Shown: piece after piece, positions 1 through 9,259 of the stretch | Layout of the letters: each line of letters begins with the position of its first letter | How positions within the stretch are numbered: the stretch's first letter is position 1 | Source: Acidobacteriota bacterium | GTDB taxonomy: Bacteria > Acidobacteriota > Terriglobia > Acidiferrales > UBA7541 | Assembly (NCBI GenBank): GCA_013287135.1 | Contig: JABDEK010000002.1 | Coordinates: 54,694 to 118,693 of the forward strand | Direction of reading: 5' to 3' | DNA length: 64,000 bases | Made by a program: the position numbers and the translations under genes | Notes under the pieces: model-generated | The model's input: only the letters and a program-made list of their open reading frames with translations | Told to the model about the DNA's origin: nothing | The model's database searches: none

Positions 1-1
1 T

Positions 2-886
2 GGCGGGGCGCTGGTTATGGTGGCGGCTGCAATCACTACGGGGCGCTATTGGACTTGGGAAAGAATCACCATGGGCCTTGCGATCTTCAACGGGCTTTTT
101 ATTCCCGCCGCAATCCTGGCTCGCCCGAATTGGCATGCGGCGGGCCACGCGTTGGTGACGTGGAAACCCTTCCCGAGCGGAAACCATTACGAGATTCTTT
201 TGCTGATTCTGGCTACGATTGGTGCGACGGTAACGCCGTGGATGCTTTTCTTTCAGCAGAGCGCCGTGGTGGACAAAGGGATGCAGCCGCGCGATATCAA
301 CGCTGGACGCTTCGACACACTTCTCGGTGTGCTGTTGGCCTCTGTATTCGCTATTGCTGCGATTCTGGCAACCGCACCGCTATTTCATCACGGAATCAAC
401 GCTGCGGATTTTCAAGCGGCGCAGTTCGCGGAAGCCCTGGAACCGTTGATTGGACATACCGGTGCGGCGCTTTTCGCGCTCGGAATTTTCGAAGCGGGAA
501 TTGTGGCAGCGATTGCAATTTCTACGTCTTCCGCTTACGCATTCGGCGAGGTGTTGCAAACAGGACATAGCCTGAATCGTCCGCTCCGGGATGCGTGGCC
601 TTTTTATTTGGTGCTGTTGGGTTCTGCGTCCGCTGCAGCGGCACTCGTGTTAATTCCAAACTTCCCATTGGAATTCGTCGTTCTAACCGTGAACGTAATC
701 GCGGTTCTGGCCATGCCTCCTGCGCTGGCATTCCTTCTGCTGCTAGTGAACGATCCGGAAGTGATGGGGGAATATGTGAACGGCACATGGGCCAACGTGG
801 CCGGCATTGGAGTTACACTGCTTTTGATTATTGCAGGACTGGGATTTGGTCTTGCAACTGTGTTTCCGAAATGGCTGGGCGGCTGA
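2..886 (+). CDS. NRAMP-family divalent metal transporter, C-terminal part (5' end outside window)
   Basis: The reading frame is open to the left edge, so the N-terminus, including the first transport helix, is missing; about 294 residues remain of a family usually 400-450 long. The protein is almost entirely hydrophobic, with about seven or eight membrane spans. The motif GATVTPWMLFFQQSAVVDKG fits helix 6 and the following segment of the NRAMP fold. NRAMP proteins carry Mn2+, Fe2+ or related ions across the inner membrane, usually with protons. Here helix 6 reads TVTPW and lacks the MPH signature of classical Mn/Fe transporters, so the substrate may differ; NRAMP-related magnesium transporters are one possibility. 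The next gene starts 45 bases downstream and may be cotranscribed. Family assignment is firm, ion specificity is not. Confidence 0.85.
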   Translation, partial: GGALVMVAAAITTGRYWTWERITMGLAIFNGLFIPAAILARPNWHAAGHALVTWKPFPSGNHYEILLLILATIGATVTPWMLFFQQSAVVDKGMQPRDINAGRFDTLLGVLLASVFAIAAILATAPLFHHGINAADFQAAQFAEALEPLIGHTGAALFALGIFEAGIVAAIAISTSSAYAFGEVLQTGHSLNRPLRDAWPFYLVLLGSASAAAALVLIPNFPLEFVVLTVNVIAVLAMPPALAFLLLLVNDPEVMGEYVNGTWANVAGIGVTLLLIIAGLGFGLATVFPKWLGG

Positions 887-931
887 GTTTCGATTAATAG
901 AATATTATTTTTTTGACGCATTGTTGAGTTT

Positions 932-1216
932 GTGAGGTTGGAATTGAAATCGGATTTTTCAGAACTGAGCGTTAGCGCTCCTGGCGTTGAACCTATTCCT
1001 GCGGATGGTGCACAGCCGCATTTGGAAGACCCTCGTGTTGTGTTGTCTCTTCTGGAAGCGGACCAGGTGGTCGCGGCGAAAGAGCAGATGCGTTTCGGGC
1101 GGCAAAAACTGTCGCGAGGCGTCCGCATATTGCTGTGGGGCTTGCGGATTTATGTTGTATCGATGATGGTCATCGTCCTCATTTCGGTGCTTCGCGCGGT
1201 TCACCTAATCCAATGA
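932..1216 (+). CDS. Small hypothetical protein with C-terminal membrane segment
   Basis: A 94-residue frame starting with GTG. The first 65 residues are polar and rich in Glu, Ala and Gln; residues about 66-88 form one clear hydrophobic span (LLWGLRIYVVSMMVIVLISV), which predicts a tail-anchored protein with its bulk in the cytoplasm. I recognise no family. It follows the NRAMP transporter on the same strand by 45 bases, so it may be an accessory of that transporter, but nothing beyond position supports this. No strong ribosome binding site is visible before the GTG, which lowers confidence in the exact start. Confidence 0.5.
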   Translation: MRLELKSDFSELSVSAPGVEPIPADGAQPHLEDPRVVLSLLEADQVVAAKEQMRFGRQKLSRGVRILLWGLRIYVVSMMVIVLISVLRAVHLIQ

Positions 1217-1320
1217 GCTTGTTCTGACTGATACCCTGACGGCTGGATTTTGAAATCGTCAGAGTGCATGCGAAAATCCTTCCGCAAAACTGATTGTCCG
1301 GAGAATTTGAAATCCCATCC

Positions 1321-1800
1321 ATGAATTCGGAAACAAGAGCGCGAGCCGGTAAGAATAATCTGCTATCTAAGGTTGCTGTCTTATTCGTGATCGTGGCGGC
1401 TGGTGGCGCGATTTTTCTTTACTACCATCGCGATTGGAACGCTCCAGCGGCGGCGAAGAATCTTCGGAATCCCCTTCCGGCGACGGATGATTCCATCGCG
1501 ATGGGGAGAATGAATTACTCCACTCATTGCCAGAACTGCCACGGCGACAAGGGAGATGGAAAAGGGCCGCGCGCCGATAGCCTTTCCATCGCGCCATCTG
1601 ATTTTACCGACGCACACGCCTTGGGTTTAGTGACGGATGGCGAGCTTTTCTGGAAGATTTCGCATGGGCGGCGCCCTATGCCGGCCTTTCAGTACAAACT
1701 TACGGAGACTGAGCGCTGGCAGTTGGTGGACTTCATCCGCACTTTCGCACAAAAACCTAATGCGGGCGTGGCGCCTGCCGCAAATTCTCCTTCACCGTAA
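1321..1800 (+). CDS. Membrane-anchored mono-haem cytochrome c
   Basis: A 159-residue protein with an uncleaved-looking N-terminal anchor (residues about 15-34) followed by a periplasmic class I cytochrome c domain. The haem site CQNCH lies at residues 70-74, and the Met of RRPMPAF near residue 125 is the likely sixth ligand. The closing helix (ETERWQLVDFIRTF) is typical. It probably carries electrons between periplasmic redox proteins. ATG at 1321 is preferred; the frame also runs up to a TTG at 1294, which would add nine residues. GGAG at 1300-1303 is too far from the ATG for an ideal site, so the start is not settled. The gene converges with the peroxiredoxin gene. Confidence 0.85.
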   Translation: MNSETRARAGKNNLLSKVAVLFVIVAAGGAIFLYYHRDWNAPAAAKNLRNPLPATDDSIAMGRMNYSTHCQNCHGDKGDGKGPRADSLSIAPSDFTDAHALGLVTDGELFWKISHGRRPMPAFQYKLTETERWQLVDFIRTFAQKPNAGVAPAANSPSP

Positions 1801-1855
1801 ACAGACGCCACACCGATGTGCAAAGCCTGAAAATGCGGCTTCGTCACGATTCAAG

Positions 1856-2320
1856 CTAATTCTTAACTTTCGAAAGGGCTTCAGAAACTTCCTTGATGTC
1901 TGGCAGAGTTGGAATATCATAATTTTTGAACCAGGCGATTTTTCCGGAGCGGTCAACGATAGCGATCGCGCGGCCGGTGATGCCTTTGTCGGGCAGAAAC
2001 ACGCCGTATTTTTCACCAACCGCGCCACGCGGTTGAAAATCCGCGAGCAACGGATACTTGATGCCCATCTTCTCGGCGAACGCTTTATGGGACCAAGCGC
2101 TGTCCACGCTCACACCGAGCACTTGCGCATCGAGCTCGTCGAAACGTTTCATGTCATTCACTAAGCAGGTATGTTCGTTGGTGCAGACCGGACTCCAGTC
2201 CAGAGGATAGAAGATGAGGACCACATTTTTCTTGCCTTGAAATTCTGAAAGCTTCACCTCTTTCTGGCTCTGATCCTTCAATGTAAAATCCGGGGCTGTT
2301 GCGCCGACTGAGAGTGCCAT
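1856..2320 (-). CDS. Peroxiredoxin, AhpE-like
   Basis: A complete 154-residue thioredoxin-fold peroxidase that reduces hydrogen peroxide or organic hydroperoxides in the cytoplasm. The active-site stretch [13 protein letters not shown] places the peroxidatic Cys at residue 46, with the family Pro and Thr around it. A second Cys at 52 could be a resolving residue. The [12 protein letters not shown] and YGVF segments and the short C-terminus resemble the AhpE group more than 2-Cys AhpC. The ATG at 2320 follows GGAGG at seven bases, which fixes the start. Its partner reductant cannot be told from the sequence. Confidence 0.9.
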   Translation of the reverse strand: MALSVGATAPDFTLKDQSQKEVKLSEFQGKKNVVLIFYPLDWSPVCTNEHTCLVNDMKRFDELDAQVLGVSVDSAWSHKAFAEKMGIKYPLLADFQPRGAVGEKYGVFLPDKGITGRAIAIVDRSGKIAWFKNYDIPTLPDIKEVSEALSKVKN

Positions 2321-2504
2321 GCACGATCCTCCTGTCCGCTGTCGCGAACTATATTAGAAGAGATTTCATCCAATCGAATAATGATAGCCGAAGGCGCCTA
2401 AGCAAACAAACATCTGTGAACGTCGGCTCGCTGGCTCCTGCTAATCGCGCTATTCAGTTTGCAATCTGCTACGATAATTTTTGGTATAAGAAGCAGGTGA
2501 CGAA

Positions 2505-3125
2505 GTGGCGCGAGTATCCTACGAAGAGGCTTATCCCGGACTGGAGTACTTGCCGCGTAGCCGGAATTGGTGGGCGCGCCTGAAGGGAACCGCTCCAGAG
2601 TGCATACATTTAGGCGACGACATCAGTTGGATCGCGGCGGTGTTGCCGGACACGCTCTATCTGCAGGGGAAAAGGGCGAATCGACGCGAGCGCGTTCGTC
2701 CGGAAGTTTCACTGTGTTTCGAGTGTCTAAGCGAAACTTTCGCTTCGGAGCTTGAATCGTTTAGCGGGAGCGTGATAGCTTTTGAGCCGGACCCAGCGTT
2801 ATTCACACAGTATTTTTTCGTGGCGACGCCGGATTTCGATGCTGCAGGGCTGGCTCTGGAAACTTCCGGTGCGATTAACGCCCGGCTGAGCCAAAGCTTT
2901 GGGACCTGCCGGGAGTGCTCTCGCGAAGCGACTTGGCTTTGGTTCTCTCGTGAACAGATTCAAAGTCTTGATGAAGTTGAGCTGATTAAGACGGCAGCCG
3001 GCGAAGCTTTTTGCGGCAGGCACGGCGCTCGAAAACTCTTGGCTTCGTTCGACAAACTGTCCGAGGCCAACATTTTTTATATGAATCTTCCTTACGGCGA
3101 AGCAGGCGCGTACGTTTGGATTTGA
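2505..3125 (+). CDS. Hypothetical protein with paired cysteine motifs
   Basis: A 206-residue soluble protein with a GTG start behind an AGG-containing site. No family is recognised. It has a CFEC pair near residue 73, a CREC pair near 138 and a later Cys-His cluster (FCGRHG near 172), which together could bind zinc or form a redox site. There is no signal peptide or membrane span. The next small gene starts three bases after this stop codon, so the two are very probably an operon and may be functionally linked. Confidence 0.65.
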   Translation: MARVSYEEAYPGLEYLPRSRNWWARLKGTAPECIHLGDDISWIAAVLPDTLYLQGKRANRRERVRPEVSLCFECLSETFASELESFSGSVIAFEPDPALFTQYFFVATPDFDAAGLALETSGAINARLSQSFGTCRECSREATWLWFSREQIQSLDEVELIKTAAGEAFCGRHGARKLLASFDKLSEANIFYMNLPYGEAGAYVWI

Positions 3126-3127
3126 AC

Positions 3128-3382
3128 ATGACGCTTAAAGATCTAGTTGAAAAATATCTGGCAGCCTCTGGGGGTTTTGGTAAGACGGTTCCGATCACCG
3201 CTTTAGAACTTTCGCGCGAAGAGACGGAGCGGGTCTTTGACATTCTGGATGAGGACTACCACATAAGCCGGTTCTTTCATTTTCAAAATGCGGCGGGCGC
3301 GGGATCTGGCGCTAGTTTTCAGATCAACGGATTTCCGCAGACGCACATTTCCATCGATTCCGAAATCCGCGAAATTCTATAG
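3128..3382 (+). CDS. Small hypothetical protein, paired with the preceding gene
   Basis: An 84-residue protein starting at an ATG two bases after the stop of the upstream gene, which implies translational coupling. It looks globular and soluble, with a helical first half (LKDLVEKYLAAS, SREETERVFDILDEDYHIS) and a beta-like C-terminus. No known domain is recognised. A longer frame reading back to 3011 overlaps the upstream gene and is not preferred. Confidence 0.6.
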   Translation: MTLKDLVEKYLAASGGFGKTVPITALELSREETERVFDILDEDYHISRFFHFQNAAGAGSGASFQINGFPQTHISIDSEIREIL

Positions 3383-3405
3383 CCGTACGACTACGGCTGA
3401 TCAAC

Positions 3406-5478
3406 CTACCAGACGTGACAAATCTTCTCCGTCGGTTTCACCATGGGCTGCCCTACTTTGCACGAAAACGCGCTGCCAAATTCCGGCATATTCACCACGA
3501 CTCCGTTGATGCGATATTTTCCGGGCGAGTGCGGGTCAGTAATTGCGTTCACGCGCTCATTTTCAGGGCGATTATTCTCGCAAGCCCACTGCGCCAGGCC
3601 AATGAAGAAGCGTTGATCGGGCGTAAGGCCGTCACGATCTTGCAACGTCATATCCTTCGTGGCATCTTTCCACGCGATGTAGGCCAGGATCGTTCCGCCG
3701 AGATCGGCGACGTCCTCGCCCTCGGTGAGCTTGGAATTGATGTGGACGTCGTCCACCACAACATATTGGGCGTACTGATCGACCACGCAGTCGGCGTGCC
3801 TCACGAACTGATCGGCATCCTCTTTGGTCCACCAATCTTTCAGATTGCCCTTTGCATCGTACTGGCGGCCTTCATCGTCAAAGCCATGCGTGAGTTCGTG
3901 CCCGATGGTGGAACCGGTGTTGCCGTAGTTTGGAGCGTCGTCCATTCTTGAGTCGTATAGAGGCGGCTGCAAAACGCCGGCGGGGAAGTTGATGTCGTTC
4001 ATCTGATCGTTGAAGTATGCATTGACGGTGGGCGGCGTCATATCCCACTCGCCGCGATCCACGGGTTTTCCCACTTTGTTCAACTGGCGATGCGATTCAA
4101 ACTCGATCGCGCGCAGATTGTTACCGTAAAAATCAGTGGAAATAATTTTTACTGAGCTGTAATCGCGCCATTGATCCGGGTAGCCAATTTTGTTGCGAAT
4201 GGCATGCAGCTTGGTGAGCGCTTGCTGCTTGGTCGCCGGGGTCATCCAAGCCAGCTGTTGGATACGAATAGCCATGGCATCTTCGATGCGACGCGTCATA
4301 TCCAAGGTGGCAGCCTTCAACTCAGGCGAAAAGGTTTTACGGACATAGGTCTGCCCCAAGGCCTCTCCTAAATCGCGGTCGACGTAACGCACGCAACGTT
4401 TCCAGCGAGGCTGAAGCTCCTTTGCGCCGCGCAAATACTTGCGGTAAAAATCGAAGTCTTCGTTGACGAAAACGGAGGAAAGGTATGGCGCGCGAGAATT
4501 GGCAATGTGAAACCGGAGATAGATTTTCCAATCCTCCAGCGAATCCGATTTCAACTGGGAATCGACGTCCTTGAAGAAATCCGGCCAACCGACGTTCAGT
4601 ACCTGGAATTTAGGGATGTCGCTCGCAGCGAAGTAGGCATTCCAATCAAAATCCGGCGCGACTTTATAGAGTTCGGCGACGGTCATTTTATGCTTTTGTT
4701 TGTAGGGGTCGCGCCGCTCCACACGGGTGAGAGAAGCTTTCGCCAGACTGGTTTCCATGCGCATCACGATCCCAGCATTATTTTTCGCAGCATCGGGTGA
4801 GTCTTCGAGGAGCTCAAATATTTTCTGAACATGCTGAAGGTAGTGCTCGCGCGTCTCTTTCGATTTAGCGTCGTCTTTCAGATAGTAATCGCGATCCGGC
4901 AGCCCTAGTCCGCCTTGCGAAACATTTACAATCACTTCGTCGGAATCGTCGGGGTCCTGCGTGGAGCGAGAGTTAAAAACACCAGGGATTCCCTGGAGAT
5001 GCAGAGTCGCAATCAATGTCGCAAGGTCTTTCGTGCTCGCGAGATTGTGAATAGCGGTCAGGTCCGCTTGAAGCGGCTTGGCGCCGAGCTTTTCTACTTC
5101 CGTTTCATCCATGCAAGCGGCGTAGTAGTCCCCGATTTTCTGCGTGACCGCATCGCGGTCTTTTGCGGTGGAGGCTTGTCCAAGAATGCCTCGCAGGTAG
5201 TTCAGATTGTCTTCGTAAAGTTTGCCGTAAACGCTCCAGGAAGTTTGATCGGATGGAATCGGGTTCATTTTTTTCCAGCCGCCGCAGGAGTACTCGTAAA
5301 AATCCACGCACGGATCAGAAGTGCGGTCCATGGCGGAGGGATCGAGGCTTGGAGTGTAGGGAAGCACGAGTTCCGTTTGGTGTTGAGAGGTGGGTTCGGT
5401 GTTGGCCGGCTTTGTTTGTTGAGCGCACGTGACGATGGCGAAAAGCGCAGTCAGGCAGAGAGCTTTTTTGAGTGCCAA
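3406..5478 (-). CDS. Secreted M13-family zinc metallopeptidase (neprilysin/PepO type)
   Basis: A complete gluzincin endopeptidase of about 690 residues. The catalytic zinc site is HELTH, within TIGHELTHGFDDEGRQYD; the third ligand motif appears as EDVADLGG, where most relatives have ENVAD. The substrate-binding NAYF and FPAGVLQPP segments and the family C-terminus CHVW are present. The N-terminus is a signal peptide ending near AIVTCAQQ; the Cys could be lipidated, although Thr before it is not ideal for a lipobox. GGAGGG at 5486-5491 lies seven bases before TTG 5478, so that start is chosen over TTG 5496. It probably degrades peptides in the periplasm or at the cell surface. Confidence 0.95.
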   Translation of the reverse strand: MALKKALCLTALFAIVTCAQQTKPANTEPTSQHQTELVLPYTPSLDPSAMDRTSDPCVDFYEYSCGGWKKMNPIPSDQTSWSVYGKLYEDNLNYLRGILGQASTAKDRDAVTQKIGDYYAACMDETEVEKLGAKPLQADLTAIHNLASTKDLATLIATLHLQGIPGVFNSRSTQDPDDSDEVIVNVSQGGLGLPDRDYYLKDDAKSKETREHYLQHVQKIFELLEDSPDAAKNNAGIVMRMETSLAKASLTRVERRDPYKQKHKMTVAELYKVAPDFDWNAYFAASDIPKFQVLNVGWPDFFKDVDSQLKSDSLEDWKIYLRFHIANSRAPYLSSVFVNEDFDFYRKYLRGAKELQPRWKRCVRYVDRDLGEALGQTYVRKTFSPELKAATLDMTRRIEDAMAIRIQQLAWMTPATKQQALTKLHAIRNKIGYPDQWRDYSSVKIISTDFYGNNLRAIEFESHRQLNKVGKPVDRGEWDMTPPTVNAYFNDQMNDINFPAGVLQPPLYDSRMDDAPNYGNTGSTIGHELTHGFDDEGRQYDAKGNLKDWWTKEDADQFVRHADCVVDQYAQYVVVDDVHINSKLTEGEDVADLGGTILAYIAWKDATKDMTLQDRDGLTPDQRFFIGLAQWACENNRPENERVNAITDPHSPGKYRINGVVVNMPEFGSAFSCKVGQPMVKPTEKICHVW

Positions 5479-5599
5479 GATGGAACCCTCCAGCAAAGTT
5501 GTGAGAATAACAGCGGCGTGCTTTCTGCGCTAGCATGCGAACGGGTAGCCGAAAGGCAACGAAACAACGATTTAGCCACTGTAGCGCTGCAAAGCCATA

Positions 5600-7363
5600 T
5601 TACTCGGTAGCAACGCTGTCGCGTTGGAGGCGGTCAGCCAGAGCTTTGTGCTCCGTGCGAATCTCGTCGGGCAAGCGATCGCCGAATTTCTCGAAAAACT
5701 TTTCAGTGGCAGAAAGTTCCTCGGTCCAATCGGCTGGATCAACTGCTAACAATTCGTCCAGATTCTTGCGGGGAATGGAAAGGCCATCGAGATCGAGCGA
5801 AGCAGGAGTGGGGACGTCGCCGATAGGCGTTTCGTTGGCTTGAGCGCGGTTCTCGATGCGATCCAGCATCCATCTCAGCACGCGCACGTTCTCGCCATAA
5901 CCGGGCCACAGAAATTTCCCATTTTCATCTTTGCGGAACCAATTCACATGGAAAATCTTTGGCGCATTCTCCATCTTTCGTCCCATCTCGAGCCAATGCC
6001 GGAAGTAATCGCCCATGTTGTAACCACAGAAAGGAATCATGGCCATGGGATCGCGGCGCGTTACACCAACAGCGCCGGTGGTAGCAGCCGTGGTCTCAGA
6101 GGCCATCGTGGCGCCGACAAAAACGCCGTGCTGCCAATCGCGCGATTGATAAACCAGCGGCGCAACACGCGCGCGACGACCGCCAAAGATAATCGCAGAT
6201 ATTGGTATGCCTTCGGGATCTTCCCAATGAGGCGAAATCGAGGGCGATTGCTTTGCCGCAACGGTGTAGCGCGAATTAGGATGCGCCGCCGGACCCATGC
6301 TCGGATTCCAATTTTCACCTTTCCAATTGATCAACGGTTCGTCTGGCGCGCCATTGATGCCTTCCCACCAGGGCTCGCGCGAGTTGGCAGTGATGGCGAC
6401 ATTCGTGAATATGGCGTCATGTTGCAACGCAGTTCTCACGTTCGGATTCGTTTTCGCATTGGTGCCAGGGGCAACACCGAAAAAACCGGCTTCCGGATTG
6501 ATGGCTCGCAAGGTGCCATCCGCAGCGAGGTGCATCCAGGCAATGTCGTCGCCCACGGTCCATACACGATAGCCTTTGCTTTCTAGCGCCGAGACCATCA
6601 TAGCGAGATTGGTTTTTCCGCATGCGCTAGGAAACGCGGCAGCCATGTAGGTTACTTTTCCGGAGGGATCTTCGAGGCCGAGAATCAACATGTGCTCGGC
6701 CATCCAACTTTGTTCGCGCGCCATATAACTGGCGATTCGCAAGGCAAAACACTTTTTACCCAAGAGAGCGTTTCCGCCGTAGCCGGAGCCTACGCTCCAG
6801 ATCAATTTTTCTTCGGGAAAGTGCAGGACAAACCGTCGATCCGGGTTTAGATCTCCCAGCGAATGCAGGCCGGGCACGAAATCGTCCGAGCTTCCCAAAC
6901 GGTCAAGCGCGGCCTGTCCCATGCGGGACATGATTCGCATGCTTGCCACCACGTATGGCGAGTCGGTGATCTCTACGCCCACTTTGCTATAAGGAGATTT
7001 CACCGGACCCAAAATGTAAGGCATCACGTACATCGTGCGGCCCTTCATCGCGCCGTCAAAAAGCGGGCGCACTTTCTCTTTGGCTTCCTGCGGAGACATC
7101 CAGTTATTGGTGGGACCGGCGTCTTCTTGTTGTCGGGTGCAGATAAAGGTGATGCTTTCCGTGCGCGCTACATCATTGGGATTACTGCGGTGGAGATAGC
7201 AGTTCGGGCGGGTCTTCTGATTTAACTCGATATACGTGCCGTCGCGGAGCATGTCTTGCACAAGGCGCTGGTTTTCCGCTTGCGAGCCATCGCACCAAAC
7301 GATTTTGGAAGGCTTTGTGAGGCGTGCTGATTCGTCAACCCATCTTTCCAGTGGCGTAGACAC
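5600..7363 (-). CDS. pckG: Phosphoenolpyruvate carboxykinase (GTP)
   Basis: A 587-residue enzyme converting oxaloacetate and GTP to phosphoenolpyruvate, CO2 and GDP, the first committed step of gluconeogenesis. The GTP class is identified by [13 protein letters not shown], which contains the P-loop and the reactive Cys, and by the N-terminal CDGSQAEN segment and [11 protein letters not shown]. Later motifs such as [14 protein letters not shown] and FGWFRKD-like [19 protein letters not shown] are also intact. The length is normal. It is a single gene with about 250 bases before the divergent marR gene. Given the fatty acid oxidation genes nearby it would serve growth on acetyl-CoA-yielding carbon. 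Confidence 0.97.
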   Translation of the reverse strand: MSTPLERWVDESARLTKPSKIVWCDGSQAENQRLVQDMLRDGTYIELNQKTRPNCYLHRSNPNDVARTESITFICTRQQEDAGPTNNWMSPQEAKEKVRPLFDGAMKGRTMYVMPYILGPVKSPYSKVGVEITDSPYVVASMRIMSRMGQAALDRLGSSDDFVPGLHSLGDLNPDRRFVLHFPEEKLIWSVGSGYGGNALLGKKCFALRIASYMAREQSWMAEHMLILGLEDPSGKVTYMAAAFPSACGKTNLAMMVSALESKGYRVWTVGDDIAWMHLAADGTLRAINPEAGFFGVAPGTNAKTNPNVRTALQHDAIFTNVAITANSREPWWEGINGAPDEPLINWKGENWNPSMGPAAHPNSRYTVAAKQSPSISPHWEDPEGIPISAIIFGGRRARVAPLVYQSRDWQHGVFVGATMASETTAATTGAVGVTRRDPMAMIPFCGYNMGDYFRHWLEMGRKMENAPKIFHVNWFRKDENGKFLWPGYGENVRVLRWMLDRIENRAQANETPIGDVPTPASLDLDGLSIPRKNLDELLAVDPADWTEELSATEKFFEKFGDRLPDEIRTEHKALADRLQRDSVATE

Positions 7364-7594
7364 CGAACCTCCGATAATTTCCGGCGGGGAGTATGCCTTG
7401 CGGTGGCTTCACCCGCTTATATAGCTTATTTCGATATTTAATATCTAAAAATTCTAGGGTACCAGGGACTTAAAAGCAAGATAACCGGCGCGTCCAGGGT
7501 CCTCTAGTTTTGGCCTGAACGAGGATAAACCTGGACAGAAAAAATACTACCCCTGGGAGGGCAGGAGCTGCTAAGAATCTTGCATCCCTTAAAC

Positions 7595-7606
7595 ATGTAT
7601 ATACAT
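7595..7606. promoter_or_regulatory. Palindrome ATGTATATACAT, possible MarR operator
   Basis: A perfect 12-base palindrome ending ten bases before the marR start codon. MarR regulators commonly bind palindromes at their own promoter, so autoregulation is a reasonable inference; no binding evidence exists here. Confidence 0.4.
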
Positions 7607-7616
7607 CTATCTAGGC

Positions 7617-8057
7617 ATGAATATGAGTGAGCCAGCCATAGCGGTTCTGCCGTGCCTATGCGCTAATCTCCGCCGGGCGTCGAGGGCGCTTACCCACTTG
7701 TACGATAAATCGTTGAGACCACTCGGATTGCAGGCGACGCAGTTCACTGTGCTGCAGGCGCTCTCGCTGACCGGAGAAATACCCCAAAAAGGGCTGGGGC
7801 GAATTCTGTCAATGGACAGCACCACTCTTACGCGGACATTGGAGATCCTACTCCGGAACGGGTGGATTGCAATCCGCCGCGGCAGGGACAGGCGTGAACG
7901 CTTGCTGCGCTTGTCCTGGGCGGGCGAAGCGCAACTTAAGCGGGCAGTGCCGCGTTGGGAAAAGGTTCAAGCGCGGTTGCGCCGCAAGTTTGGAATGGAT
8001 GGCTGGGACAATCTTCTGAAGTTGACTAATGAAGTGACGAAAGTAGCTACGGAATAA
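7617..8057 (+). CDS. MarR-family transcriptional regulator
   Basis: A 146-residue winged-helix dimer regulator. The N-terminal helix carries a Cys pair (LPCLCANLRRASRAL), followed by the recognition helix region (GLGRILSMDSTTLTRTLEILLRNGW) and the basic wing (RRGRDRRERLLRLS), all in the usual order. The two cysteines could give redox sensitivity as in some MarR proteins, but that is inference. The gene for a multi-pass membrane protein begins 12 bases downstream, so the regulator probably controls that operon. The start may be ATG 7617 or the in-frame ATG 7623. Confidence 0.9.
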   Translation: MNMSEPAIAVLPCLCANLRRASRALTHLYDKSLRPLGLQATQFTVLQALSLTGEIPQKGLGRILSMDSTTLTRTLEILLRNGWIAIRRGRDRRERLLRLSWAGEAQLKRAVPRWEKVQARLRRKFGMDGWDNLLKLTNEVTKVATE

Positions 8058-8069
8058 AGGAGACTGGTT

Positions 8070-8708
8070 ATGACAAACGCACAATATGGCAAGCTAACTG
8101 TGTCGCTGATCGTCGCCTGGTTTATGTTTTGTCTTCTGGCTTCGGGCATGAAAATATTCAGCCTTAACCCTTCTCGTCCACCCATCTTACTCGGGCTGGC
8201 GGCGTTGACGCCGATCATCGTGTTTGCCGTGTGGTCGGCAGCTTCGGAAAGATTTCGCCAGTTTACTCAGTCTTTGAACCCGCGCCTTTTGACCATGGTG
8301 CAATCTTGGAGGATAGCCGGTTACGTATTTCTCGTTTTGTATCAGTACAGGATCTTGCCGGGCGCTTTTGCATTGCCAGCCGGATGGGGCGACGTTGCGA
8401 TTGGATTGACAGCGCCGCTAGTGGCGATGACGCTTGCCAAGCCGGAGCACAACAAAAGTTTCATCCTGTGGCAAGTGCTCGGAATTTCAGATTTGGTGAT
8501 AGCGGTGGCGATGGGCACGACTTCCCGGCTAATTTCTCCGCACGGGATCGCGACTAGCGCCATGACTGCGCTGCCACTGAGTTTGATTCCAACCTTCGCC
8601 GTACCGCTTTTTATGATTTTGCATTTCATTTGCATTGCTCAGGCCAGGCAATGGACTGTGCGGGCGCATTCACATTTTGCAGAGCCGGCACCCTCTTCTG
8701 CTCTGTGA
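8070..8708 (+). CDS. Hypothetical multi-pass membrane protein
   Basis: A 212-residue integral membrane protein with about six hydrophobic spans: residues 8-27, 39-57, 78-98, 107-124, 133-152 and 170-190. No transporter signature or catalytic motif is visible and the family is not recognised. A ribosome site (AAAGGAG) precedes ATG 8070. The 12-base gap after marR implies one transcript, so expression should respond to whatever that regulator senses. An efflux or stress-tolerance role would fit the arrangement but is not shown by the sequence. Confidence 0.7.
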   Translation: MTNAQYGKLTVSLIVAWFMFCLLASGMKIFSLNPSRPPILLGLAALTPIIVFAVWSAASERFRQFTQSLNPRLLTMVQSWRIAGYVFLVLYQYRILPGAFALPAGWGDVAIGLTAPLVAMTLAKPEHNKSFILWQVLGISDLVIAVAMGTTSRLISPHGIATSAMTALPLSLIPTFAVPLFMILHFICIAQARQWTVRAHSHFAEPAPSSAL

Positions 8709-8754
8709 GCGTGGATGGCTGGTCTATTTGGCTCGATGCTATACTTGCGGCGGA

Positions 8755-9018
8755 ATGTTTGCGCGAAAACTTCTGGTAGACGTATTAGTGGACGGCGAGA
8801 GAAAAGCGGCCCCTTTGGAGTGGCTGGACAGTTTTTGTATGCGAAATTTTACGGGCTCGGCGGAGTTCGATGACACTTTGCCAACTGGCGAGGGAACGCT
8901 GGAAGCCGGGCTGAACGTTGACCCGGCGCGGCTTGCCGCGGCGATTGGCGAATGGGCTACGAAACGCGGCAAAGGAAATGGCAAGCCAGTAACTGTGGAA
9001 ATCCGCTCGGCCGCATGA
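8755..9018 (+). CDS. Small hypothetical protein
   Basis: An 87-residue frame (MFARKLLVDVLVDGERK...) of balanced composition with no signal peptide or membrane span. The same frame extends back to 8635, but that part overlaps the preceding gene and is rich in Cys and His in a way that looks like out-of-frame reading, so ATG 8755 is chosen. No good ribosome site is seen before it. No family is recognised. Confidence 0.45.
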   Translation: MFARKLLVDVLVDGERKAAPLEWLDSFCMRNFTGSAEFDDTLPTGEGTLEAGLNVDPARLAAAIGEWATKRGKGNGKPVTVEIRSAA

Positions 9019-9117
9019 CCTATTTTTGCAAACTCGCCCGACAATCCTAGTAAACCAGTTTTCCTCTTGAAATTCGGATTTGCAGACTATGAAATTAGGG
9101 AGTATTTTCCTCGGGAA

Positions 9118-9186
9118 GAAGAGCCGAACTCTCTTACGTATGACTGGGGCGTTGCAGCGGTCACCGCACTAGAAATTCGGCTCTTC
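9118..9186. repeat. Inverted repeat with 11-base perfect arms
   Basis: Arms GAAGAGCCGAA (9118-9128) and TTCGGCTCTTC (9176-9186) enclose 47 bases that contain shorter complementary segments (GCGG/CCGC and TGAC/GTCA). It lies between two convergent genes, so it may be part of a bidirectional terminator or a structured RNA. There is no U-tract on either side. Confidence 0.5.
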
Positions 9187-9259
9187 ACAATTAATTTGAC
9201 GAGAAATCGCAGGGATAGTTAGCAGGATTTGAGCCTGGAGACCGCGCCTCACGAGCTGC

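Noticed and set aside
4915..5610. A 231-codon open frame on the plus strand
   Set aside because: It is antisense to the M13 peptidase 5' half and shows no similarity or ribosome site.
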